Assembly: GCF_900090195.1 (NCBI RefSeq)
Contig: NZ_LT607803.1
Coordinates: 6,412,229 to 6,476,228 of the forward strand
DNA: 64,000 bases
DNA from: Variovorax sp. HW608
GTDB lineage: Bacteria; Pseudomonadota; Gammaproteobacteria; Burkholderiales; Burkholderiaceae_C
Direction: 5' to 3'
Of the stretch, positions 38,976 to 47,026 are shown one piece after another. Below the pieces are notes generated by a model. That model did not search any database and had not been told where the DNA came from. It saw nothing but the letters and a program-made list of their open reading frames with translations. Numbering within the stretch: position 1 is the first letter of the stretch; each line of letters starts with the position of its first letter. Position numbers and translations under genes: made by a program.

Positions 38976-39902
38976 ATGTTCGTGGTCTGCGGCGAAGCGC
39001 TGATGGATGTCTACATGGGCGAGTCCACGCCCACGGGCATGACGCTGGATGCGCGCATCGGCGGCTCGCCTCTCAACGTGGCGCAGGGCCTGGCGCGGCT
39101 GGCGCGGCCCGTCGCCTTCCTGACGGGCCTGTCGAGCGATGCGCTCGGCGAGCGGCTCCTGGCCTCGCTTCGGGACGAAGGGGTCGACACCTCGCTGATC
39201 CTGCGCAGCGACGCGCCGAGCACGCTGAGCGTGGTGAGCGTCGACGCGAGCGGCGTGCCGCGCTACGCCTTCCACGGCAACGGCGCGGCGGACCGGCAGA
39301 TCACGCAGGACACGCTCCCTGCGCTGCCGGCGGCGACGCGCGTGCTGCAGTTCGGCTCGTATGCGCTGGTGGTGGAGCCGGTGGGCAGTGCGCTCCGAGC
39401 ATTGGCGGCGCGCGAGCGCGACCGGCGCCTCATCGCCTACGACCCGAACGTGCGGCTCAATGTCGAGCCCGACCTCGGGCACTGGCGCGCGGTGGTCGAG
39501 CAGATGGTGTCGATCGCGCATCTGGTGAAGGTGAGCGACGAGGACCTGGGCCTGCTCTACCCGGCCGAGACACCGGAGCAGGTCGCGGCGCGCTGGCTGG
39601 CGCAGGGCGCATCGCTGGTGGCCGTGACGCGCGGCCGGCACGGGGCGAGCGCGTGGACCCGCAGCGCGCAAGCGAATGTGCCGTCGCCCGAGACGAAGGT
39701 CATCGACACGGTCGGCGCGGGCGACACCTTCCAGGCGGCGCTGCTGACCTGGCTGGACGAGCACGGTGCGCTCGCGCCAGAAGCCTTGTCGAAACTGGAT
39801 GCCGCATCGCTCGATGCGCTGCTGCGATTCGCCGCACGCGCCGCCGCGATCACCTGTTCGCGCCGCGGCGCGGACATGCCGCGGCGCGACGAGCTCGCCT
39901 GA
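38976..39902 (+). CDS. PfkB-family carbohydrate kinase, fructokinase-like
   Basis: A 308-residue sugar kinase. The N-terminal motif GGSPLNVAQGLARLA and the anion-hole motif DTVGAGDTFQAALL with the catalytic Asp define PfkB kinases; the start (VVCGEALMDVY) is fructokinase-like. It is 17 bp after the binding-protein gene and would phosphorylate the imported sugar. Fructose to fructose-6-phosphate followed by Pgi would connect both divergent operons, but this is inference. Confidence 0.87.
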   Translation: MFVVCGEALMDVYMGESTPTGMTLDARIGGSPLNVAQGLARLARPVAFLTGLSSDALGERLLASLRDEGVDTSLILRSDAPSTLSVVSVDASGVPRYAFHGNGAADRQITQDTLPALPAATRVLQFGSYALVVEPVGSALRALAARERDRRLIAYDPNVRLNVEPDLGHWRAVVEQMVSIAHLVKVSDEDLGLLYPAETPEQVAARWLAQGASLVAVTRGRHGASAWTRSAQANVPSPETKVIDTVGAGDTFQAALLTWLDEHGALAPEALSKLDAASLDALLRFAARAAAITCSRRGADMPRRDELA

Positions 39903-39906
39903 TGTG

Positions 39907-40803
39907 ATGGACATCGAACGCCTGCCCGTCGAACCCTGCCTGCTCGGCGAATCGCCGCTGTGGCATCCGCGCGAGCAGGCGCTGTACTGGTGCGACATCC
40001 CGGGCCGCACCCTGCATCGCTATGACCCCGGCAGCCAGGCACACGCGAGCTGGGCCTTCGCGCACGATCTCGGCTGCTGCGCCGCCTGCGACGACGGCAC
40101 GCTGATCGTGGCGCAGCGCGACAGCCTGCTCGGCTTCGATCCGGCGACCGGCGGGCGGACCGTGATGGCCAGCGCCCCCTACGACACGGCGTTCGAGCGC
40201 TTCAACGACGGCAAGACCGACCCGCGCGGCCGCTTCTGGGTCGGGACGATCTACGAACCACGCGACCAGCGTCTGGCATCGCTGTACCGGCTCGATCCGC
40301 AGGGCCTGCAGCGCGTCGCCGGCGACATCACGACCAGCAACGGCCTCGCCTTCAGTCCCGACGGCCGCACGATGTACTGGGCCGACACCAAGGCCCACAC
40401 GGTCACCGCCTGGGACTACGACCTCAAGCGCGGCGAGCCCGCGAACCGCCGCATCTTCGCGCGCTTCGACCCACCGGCCGCACACCCGCCCTCCGGAGAC
40501 TACGCCGGCCGGCCCGACGGCGCCGCCGTCGATTCGGAGGGCTGCTACTGGGTGGCGATGTTCGAAGGCGGCCGGGTGCTGCGCTACTCGCCAGAGGGCG
40601 AGTTGTTGCGCACGGTTCAGCTCCCCGTGCGTTGCCCGACCATGCCCTGCTTCGGAGGGGCGGACCTGCGCACCCTCTACATCACCACGGCGCGAGAGAA
40701 GCGGCCGGCCGACGAGCTGGCAGCCATGCCGTGGTCCGGCTGCGTTCTGCAACTGCGCGTCGATGTACCGGGACTTCCGGCCACCCTCGTGCGACAGCCA
40801 TGA
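39907..40803 (+). CDS. SMP-30/gluconolactonase family lactonase
   Basis: A 298-residue six-bladed beta-propeller lactonase. Metal ligands are suggested by LGESPLWHP (Glu), SNGLAFSPDG (Asn) and RPDGAAVDSEG (Asp); FNDGKTDPRGRFWVGT is also typical. These enzymes hydrolyse sugar lactones. The start is ATG 39907, or the GTG directly before it, 4 bp after the kinase stop. As no Pgl/DevB gene is present, it might serve the lactone step, although the family normally acts on unphosphorylated lactones. Confidence 0.87.
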   Translation: MDIERLPVEPCLLGESPLWHPREQALYWCDIPGRTLHRYDPGSQAHASWAFAHDLGCCAACDDGTLIVAQRDSLLGFDPATGGRTVMASAPYDTAFERFNDGKTDPRGRFWVGTIYEPRDQRLASLYRLDPQGLQRVAGDITTSNGLAFSPDGRTMYWADTKAHTVTAWDYDLKRGEPANRRIFARFDPPAAHPPSGDYAGRPDGAAVDSEGCYWVAMFEGGRVLRYSPEGELLRTVQLPVRCPTMPCFGGADLRTLYITTAREKRPADELAAMPWSGCVLQLRVDVPGLPATLVRQP

Positions 40804-40817
40804 CGGTCGCTGGCACG

Positions 40818-40837
40818 ACCCGGCCACGGCTCCGGGT
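40818..40837. terminator. Hairpin between convergent lactonase and response-regulator genes
   Basis: ACCCGG (40818-40823) pairs with CCGGGT (40832-40837) around an 8-base loop, exactly in the gap between two convergent genes. It has no T-run; a bidirectional termination role is inferred from position. Confidence 0.35.
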
Positions 40838-41584
40838 TCAGCCGGCTTCGACCTTCGCGACCAGGATGTAGCCTGCCCCGCGCACCGACTTGATGATCTG
40901 GGGGTTGCCCGGGTCGGCTTCGAGCTTGCGGCGCAGACGCCCGATCTGCACGTCGATGGTCCGGTCGAACGGGCCCGCCTCGCGCCCGCGCGTGGATTCG
41001 AGCAGGAAATCGCGCGACAGCACCCGGTTCGGGTGGCTTGCGAGCACGCTGAGCAGTTCGAACTCCCCGGTGGTCAGCACGGTCTCCGTGCCGTTCGGAT
41101 CGAGCAGGCGTCGTGCGGCCGTGTCGAGCGCCCAGTTCGCAAAGCGCAGCACCTGCCCATTCGGGGCCGGCGGCGAAGCCACGGCCGGGGCAGCCGGCGG
41201 CGGGGCCGGCGCCACGCGCCGCAGCACGGCCTTGATGCGGGCCAGCAGCTCGCGCAGATCGAAGGGCTTGGTGACATAGTCGTCGGCCCCCACCTCCAGC
41301 CCCACCACCTTGTCCACCGCGTCGCCGCGGCCCGTCACGATGATGAGGCCGCAGTGCCAGTGTTCGCGCACGGTCCGGGCGATCGCGAAACCGTCCTCCC
41401 CCGGCAGGCCGAGGTCGAGCAGGAGCAGGGCCGGTGGATCGCTGGCCATCAACGCCATCAGGTCCGATCCCGAGTGGACCGCGCTGACGCGATAGCCCTG
41501 GGCGCTCAGGTAGACGGACAGCATGCGGGTGATCTCGACCTCGTCGTCGAGGACGGCGAGATGCGGGGTGGCGACTGTGTTCAC
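40838..41584 (-). CDS. OmpR-family response regulator
   Basis: A 248-residue regulator. The receiver has acidic DDE near residue 13, phospho-acceptor Asp57 (LLLLDLGLPGEDG) and the Lys in YVTKPFD. A Pro/Ala-rich linker (APAPPPAAPAVASPP) leads to a winged helix (TTGEFELLSVLASHPNRVLS; GRLRRKLEADP). The GTG at 41584 is the only usable start; the nearby ATG is out of frame. No kinase is adjacent. The gene is 34 bp downstream of the DksA/TraR-type gene and probably shares its FNR promoter. Confidence 0.9.
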   Translation of the reverse strand: MNTVATPHLAVLDDEVEITRMLSVYLSAQGYRVSAVHSGSDLMALMASDPPALLLLDLGLPGEDGFAIARTVREHWHCGLIIVTGRGDAVDKVVGLEVGADDYVTKPFDLRELLARIKAVLRRVAPAPPPAAPAVASPPAPNGQVLRFANWALDTAARRLLDPNGTETVLTTGEFELLSVLASHPNRVLSRDFLLESTRGREAGPFDRTIDVQIGRLRRKLEADPGNPQIIKSVRGAGYILVAKVEAG

Positions 41585-41618
41585 CGGGCCATCGTAACCC
41601 GGCCGGCGGCCTTCGACT

Positions 41619-42023
41619 TCAGGTGCGGCGCTGCCTTTCGCTGGCCAGCTGGCAGGCGCCGCAGCGCAGCGCCGTCGGATAGGCCATGAGGCGCTCGCGC
41701 GGAATGCCTTCTGCGCAGTCCACGCACACGCCATAGCGGCCCTCGTCCATTCGCCGCAGGGCCTGCTCGATCTCACGCAGGCGCTGGCGATCGGCGTCGA
41801 TCTCGGCGAAGCGCAGGTCCTCGCTGCGCTCCAGTTCCGCATCGTCCGCGTTGTCGTGGACCTCATGTTCGTACGACACGCGCTCCTGGAGGGGGTTCAG
41901 CGGCTCGGTGCGCCGACACAGCTCGTCCAGCGTGCGTTGCTTCAGGGTCTCGAGCTGCCTGCGCAAGGTCTGGCGGTCGAGCTCGGCCAACACGCCGCTT
42001 GGGACCGGTGCATCGGATTTCAT
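41619..42023 (-). CDS. DksA/TraR-family zinc-finger protein
   Basis: A 134-residue protein likely to act in the RNA polymerase secondary channel. An N-terminal coiled coil (about 15-85, with acidic DNADDAELERSEDLR at its tip) is followed by a C4 zinc finger: CVDC, then CGAC 23 residues later. GRYGVCVDCAEGIP is the usual prokaryotic DksA/TraR motif. ATG 42023 has AAAGGAA upstream. The FNR box at 42101 with TACATT points at it, linking transcription control to low oxygen. Confidence 0.9.
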   Translation of the reverse strand: MKSDAPVPSGVLAELDRQTLRRQLETLKQRTLDELCRRTEPLNPLQERVSYEHEVHDNADDAELERSEDLRFAEIDADRQRLREIEQALRRMDEGRYGVCVDCAEGIPRERLMAYPTALRCGACQLASERQRRT

Positions 42024-42100
42024 GGCATTCCTTTCACATGGGGAGCGAGGCATGAGGCCCCCGCTTCGGCCCAATGTAGGGAAGACGCCGGCGTGCCGGT

Positions 42101-42114
42101 TTGTGCTGGATCAA
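42101..42114 (-). promoter_or_regulatory. FNR/Anr-type box, DksA/TraR-like gene promoter
   Basis: TTGTG-CTGG-ATCAA on the plus strand. On the minus strand TACATT (42073-42078) lies 32 bp from the centre, the same hexamer as at hsp20. The predicted leader is about 43 nt. Confidence 0.7.
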
Positions 42115-42135
42115 ACCGGAGTTCGACGCCCGGCC

Positions 42136-42149
42136 TTGACGAAGCGCAA
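42136..42149 (+). promoter_or_regulatory. FNR/Anr-type box, USP (42209) promoter
   Basis: TTGAC-GAAG-CGCAA; its reverse complement is TTGCG-CTTC-GTCAA, the variant common in this window. GAAGAT at 42171-42176 is 31 bp from the centre but a poor -10. The two divergent genes therefore have one box each, 35 bp apart. Confidence 0.55.
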
Positions 42150-42208
42150 ACGCCGCCGGCGCCTGCGCGCGAAGATGCGGCATCGCATCCATGAAGAAGG
42201 GCACAGCG

Positions 42209-43051
42209 GTGAGCTACAAGACGATCCTGGTCCACCTCGACAACAGCAGCCGTTGCGCGGCGCGCATCGCCTTCACTGCGGCACTGGCGCACGAGCACGA
42301 TGCCCACGTGGTCGGCCTGCTGCCGACGGGCCTCTACGAAGGCTCGATCCCGGCCGGCGCGATCGACACCGGTGCGGGCGATTTCATTGCGGAATCGGCC
42401 GCCTACCTGAAGCAGCGCGCCGAAGGCATCGCCGAGACCTTCCGCACGCAGATGAAGGCCTCGCGATCCGTCTCCTTCGAGTTGCGCCAGGTCGACGGCT
42501 TGACCACCGACGCATTGATCGAGCATGGGCGCACCAGCGATCTCGTGGTGCTCGGCCAGGAAGGCGGCGGCGACCGGACGGATACCCCCTCCCACGGGCT
42601 GGTGGGCGAGGTCATGCTGGGACTTGGCCGCCCCGTGGCGGTGGTGCCCTACGCCGGAGAGTTCAAGGCAGCCCCGCGCCGCGTCATGGTGGCCTGGAAC
42701 GGTTCGCGCGAATCCGCGCTGGCCCTCGGCGCGGCCTTGCCGGTGCTGTCGCGCGCCGACCAGGTGACGCTGCTCCATGTCGCCGGGAAGGATGACACGG
42801 AGGACGCGCGGCCGATGATGCAGCTGCATCTCGCCGGCTGGCTCGACCGGCACGGCATCGCGGCCACGGTCGACCGCCTGGTCGGCGACGTGCCGATGTC
42901 CGACGCGCTGCTGTCACGGCTGTGCGACCTCCAGAGCGACATGCTCGTGATGGGCGGCTATGGCCACTCGCGCGTGCGCGAGCTGGTGCTGGGCGGGATG
43001 ACGCGCGAGATCCTCGCGCACATGACCGTGCCCGTGCTGATGGCCCACTGA
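42209..43051 (+). CDS. Universal stress protein, two-domain
   Basis: A 280-residue tandem UspA protein (SYKTILVHLDNSSRCAARIA; second domain from RVMVAWNGSRESALAL; loop GGYGHSRVRELVLGGMTRE; ending LPVLMAH-like VPVLMAH). I prefer the GTG at 42209, which has AAGG eight bases upstream and reproduces the start seen in the homologue at 3226; the ATG at 42191 lacks a ribosome site. The next gene starts 16 bp downstream. Confidence 0.88.
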   Translation: MSYKTILVHLDNSSRCAARIAFTAALAHEHDAHVVGLLPTGLYEGSIPAGAIDTGAGDFIAESAAYLKQRAEGIAETFRTQMKASRSVSFELRQVDGLTTDALIEHGRTSDLVVLGQEGGGDRTDTPSHGLVGEVMLGLGRPVAVVPYAGEFKAAPRRVMVAWNGSRESALALGAALPVLSRADQVTLLHVAGKDDTEDARPMMQLHLAGWLDRHGIAATVDRLVGDVPMSDALLSRLCDLQSDMLVMGGYGHSRVRELVLGGMTREILAHMTVPVLMAH

Positions 43052-43067
43052 CCCGGCGCCCGAGTCA

Positions 43068-44564
43068 GTGCACGTGCCAACCCCGGAACCAGACGGTCCG
43101 CCCCCGCGGGGCCGGCTGGCGGAGCACGCAGCCCTGGTGCGCGCGCTCGCGCTGCGACTGGGCGCGCGGGTGATCGAGACCCACATCTCCTGGATCCTGC
43201 TCACGCCCGCTCACGCCTACAAGCTGAAGAAGCCGGTGCGCCTCGCCTTCCTGGACTACGCCACGCTGCGCAAGCGGCGGCACTTCTGCCACGAGGAAGT
43301 GCGCGTGAACCGCCGCACGGCGCCTTCGCTGTACCTGGGTGTCGCACGCATCACGGGGAACCCATCGGCGCCCGAGATCGACGGCGCCGGGCCGGTGCTC
43401 GACTATGCCGTGCACATGCGACGTTTCGCCGATGGAGCCCTCTTCAGCGAGCGATTGGCCGCAGGCACGCTCACCGCGCGCGACGTGGACGAGCTTGCCG
43501 CCATGCTGGCCGCTGCGCACGCTGCAGCGCCCGTCCGGCGCCACGTAACCGCTGAGCACACGGGGCACGCGCCCCCGCTGCGCCGCGCCCTGGCTGCGCT
43601 CGAGGGCGTGCGCCCGATGCTCTCCGCCGCCGAGAGCGCAGGCCTGCAGGCGTGGCTCGAGGCAGGCGCCCGCAAGCTCGAGCCCGAATGGGTCTCGCGC
43701 CGCCGCAGCGGCCATGTCCGCGAATGCCACGGCGACCTTCACCTGGACAACATCGTCGACCTCGACGGGGCGGTCGCCGGCTTCGACGCCATCGAGTTCG
43801 ACCCCGCGCTGCGATGGATCGACGTTGCGGAAGATGCAGCGTTTCCGGCGATGGACTTCGCGGCGCGCGGGCGGCCGGACTTCGCCTGGCGATTCCTCAA
43901 CGCATGGCTCGACGCCACCGGCGAGCAGCAAGCCGCAGGCGTGCTGCGCTACGCGCTCGTCTACCGGGCACTGGTGCGCGCCCAGGTCGAGCACCTGCGC
44001 GCGGGCCGCTGCGCCGCGGCAACGGCCTACGTCCGCGCGGCACTCGAATGGTCGCACCCGGCCTTGCCGCGCCTGGTGATCACGCACGGCCTGCCCGGCT
44101 CCGGCAAGACCTTCCAGTCCCAAAGGCTGCTGGAGCAGCATGGGGCGATCCGCGTGCGCTCCGACGTGGAACGCAAGCGCCTGTTCGGCCTGGGTGCGCT
44201 CGAGAGCTCGCGCGCGCACGGGCTCGACATCTATTCGCGCGAGGCGACGGCGCGCACCTACGAGCAGCTCTTCGCGCTCGCGCGCACCCTCCTCGGCGCG
44301 GGCTTCAGCGTGGTGATCGATGCGGCTTTCCTGCGTCGCGCCGAGCGCGACGCGGCACATGAACTCGCACGCCGGTGCGGCGTGCGGTTCCAGATCCTCG
44401 CCTGCCAGGCACCGGATGGGGTCCTGCGCGAGCGCCTCGCCGCCCGCACATCCGATGCCTCGGAGGCCGACGCCGCCGTGCTGCGGCAGTTGCGCGCGGC
44501 CGCCGAGCCGCTCGCAGCCGACGAGCCCCTCCTGCCCTCACCCCTGGCGGCCGCGCACGGATGA
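43068..44564 (+). CDS. APH-like phosphotransferase fused to an AAA/kinase ATP-binding domain
   Basis: A 498-residue two-domain protein. Residues about 20-320 resemble aminoglycoside/choline-type phosphotransferases (HVRECHGDLHLDNIV with the catalytic Asp, and FDAIEFDPALRWID as the metal-binding region). Residues about 335-498 are a P-loop kinase (THGLPGSGKTFQSQ; VRSDVERKRLFGL). Such fusions occur in stress and PHB-associated loci, but their substrate is unknown. GTG start 16 bp after the USP stop. Its last 27 bases overlap the convergent MscS gene. Confidence 0.85.
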   Translation: MHVPTPEPDGPPPRGRLAEHAALVRALALRLGARVIETHISWILLTPAHAYKLKKPVRLAFLDYATLRKRRHFCHEEVRVNRRTAPSLYLGVARITGNPSAPEIDGAGPVLDYAVHMRRFADGALFSERLAAGTLTARDVDELAAMLAAAHAAAPVRRHVTAEHTGHAPPLRRALAALEGVRPMLSAAESAGLQAWLEAGARKLEPEWVSRRRSGHVRECHGDLHLDNIVDLDGAVAGFDAIEFDPALRWIDVAEDAAFPAMDFAARGRPDFAWRFLNAWLDATGEQQAAGVLRYALVYRALVRAQVEHLRAGRCAAATAYVRAALEWSHPALPRLVITHGLPGSGKTFQSQRLLEQHGAIRVRSDVERKRLFGLGALESSRAHGLDIYSREATARTYEQLFALARTLLGAGFSVVIDAAFLRRAERDAAHELARRCGVRFQILACQAPDGVLRERLAARTSDASEADAAVLRQLRAAAEPLAADEPLLPSPLAAAHG

Positions 44565-46214
44565 CACCTGCGGGCCCGGCGAGGCGGGGCTCGCGTACCA
44601 CTGCGTCTTCGGCACCACGACCGCGTGGTCCGGCTGGCCCAGGAAGTGCGGCGACATGATCTGGACACCGTGCTCGTTGAAGGCGTCCTGGATGCTCTCG
44701 TGAAGGGCCGAAAGGATCGGGATGCGGTCCGGCGGGTTCTCGATGCTGGCGAACAGCTCGTATTCGACGTAGAAGTCCGACAGCGCGCGCTGGTAGACGT
44801 AGGGCTCCGGCGTCGCGCGCACGCCGCGGGTCCTGCGCGCCGCGTCGATCAGCAGTGCATGCACCTGCCGCCAGGGCGCGTCGTAGCCGATGGTGACCTT
44901 GGTGCTGAGCAGCGTGCCGTGCGTGCCCGAGAGCTTCGAATAGTTGTGGATCGGACTGGAGATCACGACCGAATTCGGGATCGTGATTTCGTCGTTGCGC
45001 ACGTTGACGATCTTGGTCGCGAGCGAGGCCACCTCGGTGACCACGCCCTGCACGCCGTTGATGTCGACGAAGTCGCCCTTGTGCAGCGAGCGCGAGTAGA
45101 TGACGACCAGCCCGCTCATGAGTTGCGTGACCAGCCCGGTGGACCCGAGCGTGATCATCAGGCCGAACAGGACCGAGAGTCCCTTGAACACATCGCTGCT
45201 CGCGCCGGGCAGGAAAGGATAGGCCACTGCGATGCCGACGCACCAGGCAAAGACCGTGAAGATGCGGCGGGTCGCGCTCACGGTCTCGGGGTGGAACAGC
45301 GGCAGGCGCAGGCGGCCCTTCTGCAGCGCATCGAACAGGTAGCCCAGCAGGTCGACGACCAGGCGTGTGAATGCGAGGACGATCACGACGGTTGCAAACC
45401 CCGGCAGGCTGTCCAGCGCGCCCTCGGCCAGCCAGGAGAGCTTGTGCACCAGCCAATCGCCGAGATCGCGCGCGATCGGCGCCGTGGCCACGAAGCTGCC
45501 GAGCACGAAGTGCGCCCATGAATAGGTGAGCGCGAGCAGGACGATCCATTGGAGCACCTGCAGGACAACGACCGCCACCCTGGCGAGGAATTCGCGCCAG
45601 TCGACGTGGGAAAAGCGTGCCGCGAGCACGTCCCGCCTCTTTTCCATCAGCACCACCACCCGGGCCATGACCCGATAGGCGCCCCAGACCAACGCAACGA
45701 AGAGCAAGGTGGCACCAGCCGACCGCAACAGGCCTTGCAGCAACAGCGGCCTGCTGCGCATCTCGCCCCATGCGGCGTGGACCTCCTCCATGTGGTCGCG
45801 CGTCTGGGCGACCAGGGCGTCGAAATCCTGCTTGGTGTCGGCGTCGACGTCACCCTCGACCACCGAGAACAAGGGAAGGTCGCCGACCAGGAACTGCACG
45901 CCGCGGCCGCCGCCGGACTGGAACTGCACGGTATTGATCGGCAGCGCAACCGCCTCGTCCGGCAACGCCTCCAGGCGTTCGCGGGCCCGCCGCACGCGCG
46001 CCTGCGGCGTCATGCCGGCGATGCGCCCCCGCATCGTGAGGATGTCGCGATGGAGTATGCGCAGCGTGGCGGCTTCGTCGGGCTGGGCGGCGGCGGATGG
46101 CGCCGACGCCTTCGATGCGAGGTCCCCGGCATCCGCCGCGGCCTGGCAGGTGGCGCTGAAGGCAAGCAGCCATCCCGCCACAAGGGTCGCCAACATCGAA
46201 GTCATGCTGCTCAT
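44538..46214 (-). CDS. MscS-family mechanosensitive channel with long N-terminal region
   Basis: A 558-residue protein. Signal peptide (MSSMTSMLATLVAGWLLAFS, cleavage near CQA-A), a periplasmic domain to about residue 160, several membrane segments, then the MscS core: ITLGSTGLVTQLMSGLVVIY, and the beta domain GDFVDINGVQGVVTEVASLA with ITIPNSVV. It releases solutes upon osmotic downshift. The perfect FNR palindrome at 46285 with TAGCAT at the right distance points to low-oxygen control. The 3-prime end overlaps the APH/AAA gene by 27 bp tail to tail. Confidence 0.9.
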   Translation of the reverse strand: MSSMTSMLATLVAGWLLAFSATCQAAADAGDLASKASAPSAAAQPDEAATLRILHRDILTMRGRIAGMTPQARVRRARERLEALPDEAVALPINTVQFQSGGGRGVQFLVGDLPLFSVVEGDVDADTKQDFDALVAQTRDHMEEVHAAWGEMRSRPLLLQGLLRSAGATLLFVALVWGAYRVMARVVVLMEKRRDVLAARFSHVDWREFLARVAVVVLQVLQWIVLLALTYSWAHFVLGSFVATAPIARDLGDWLVHKLSWLAEGALDSLPGFATVVIVLAFTRLVVDLLGYLFDALQKGRLRLPLFHPETVSATRRIFTVFAWCVGIAVAYPFLPGASSDVFKGLSVLFGLMITLGSTGLVTQLMSGLVVIYSRSLHKGDFVDINGVQGVVTEVASLATKIVNVRNDEITIPNSVVISSPIHNYSKLSGTHGTLLSTKVTIGYDAPWRQVHALLIDAARRTRGVRATPEPYVYQRALSDFYVEYELFASIENPPDRIPILSALHESIQDAFNEHGVQIMSPHFLGQPDHAVVVPKTQWYASPASPGPQVSSVRGRQG

Positions 46215-46284
46215 GGTCTCGTCCGGTGCGCCGCGTGGGCCTTGCCCTCCCTGGGTCGTTCGATGCTATTTTGGCGGATATCGC

Positions 46285-46310
46285 TGCCGCTTGATCCGGA
46301 TCAAGCGGCA
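46285..46310 (-). promoter_or_regulatory. Perfect FNR consensus box in a 26-bp palindrome, mscS promoter
   Basis: The core TTGAT-CCGG-ATCAA (46291-46304) is the exact FNR consensus, and six more bases on each side pair perfectly, giving a 26-bp palindrome. On the minus strand TAGCAT (46263-46268) lies 32 bp from the centre. The predicted mscS leader is about 42 nt. Confidence 0.85.
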
Positions 46311-46326
46311 TCGGCCCCTGCGGCGC

Positions 46327-46340
46327 TTGACCTGCGTCAA
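46327..46340 (+). promoter_or_regulatory. FNR/Anr-type box, USP (46403) promoter
   Basis: TTGAC-CTGC-GTCAA with -10-like CATACT at 46362-46367, exactly 31 bp from the centre. The predicted leader is about 28 nt and includes AAGGAG. Confidence 0.8.
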
Positions 46341-46402
46341 TCGCGATCGCGGGCTGCGCGCCATACTGGGGCTCGTTCAAGAACACCCACAAGGAGCACG
46401 CC

Positions 46403-46939
46403 ATGTACCAGCAGATTCTCGTCCCCGTCGACGGCAGCGCGACCTCGATGCAGGGCCTCGAGCAGGCCATCGACATGGCGCGACTCGTCAACGGCAGGCT
46501 GCGGCTGATCCACGTGGTCGACGAGCTGTCCGCCGCCTTTGCGATGGACGCCTATTCCGGCTATGTCGGCGACTGGGTGGGCCTGCTGCGCGAGAACGGC
46601 AGCAAGCTCCTGGCCGAATGCCGGCAGAAGGCCCTGGCCGCCGGCATCGCAGCGGACACGATACTGCGCGACAACCTCGACGGCTCGGTGCCCGAGCTCG
46701 TCACGAAGGAGGCCGCGAGCTGGCCGGCCGATCTGATCGTGCTGGGCACCCACGGCCGCCGCGGGGCGAAGCGCCTGTTCCTCGGCAGCAGCGCCGAGCA
46801 GATCCTGCGCATCGCGCCCGTCCCCATCCTGCTGGTGCGCGCGATCGAACAGCCGACCGAGGGCGAAAAGACGGAGGCGGAGGCCGGGCGCAAGCCGCTT
46901 CGCGTGACGCTGCCCAGCGGCGCGCTGGCGATCGAATGA
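46403..46939 (+). CDS. Universal stress protein, single-domain, with C-terminal extension
   Basis: A 178-residue UspA-fold protein with the ATP loop GTHGRRGAKRLFLGSS. It is the close paralogue of the USP at 10173: 23 identical N-terminal residues and a 35-residue identical stretch. It adds a tail (EGEKTEAEAGRKPLRVTLPS, ending GALAIE) that is absent in the copy at 10173 but similar to the tail of the USP at 47853 (ending GALSIE). AAGGAG precedes the ATG. Confidence 0.93.
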   Translation: MYQQILVPVDGSATSMQGLEQAIDMARLVNGRLRLIHVVDELSAAFAMDAYSGYVGDWVGLLRENGSKLLAECRQKALAAGIAADTILRDNLDGSVPELVTKEAASWPADLIVLGTHGRRGAKRLFLGSSAEQILRIAPVPILLVRAIEQPTEGEKTEAEAGRKPLRVTLPSGALAIE

Positions 46940-46978
46940 GCCACGGGCGCCTGTCAGGCGCTTGAGGACGCATCGATA

Positions 46979-46992
46979 TTGAGCGGCGTCAA
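46979..46992 (+). promoter_or_regulatory. FNR/Anr-type box, carbamoyltransferase-like gene 2
   Basis: TTGAG-CGGC-GTCAA with TAGCGT at 47014-47019, 31 bp from the centre. The predicted +1 coincides with the GTG at 47027, the same geometry as at 15872. Confidence 0.75.
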
Positions 46993-47026
46993 GTCCGCCC
47001 GTCGCAACCGGCGTAGCGTTGGCCGC

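Noticed and set aside
46285..46310. Palindrome considered as an intrinsic terminator
   Set aside because: It lies between divergent genes, has no T-run or loop, and its core is the exact FNR consensus with a correctly spaced -10.
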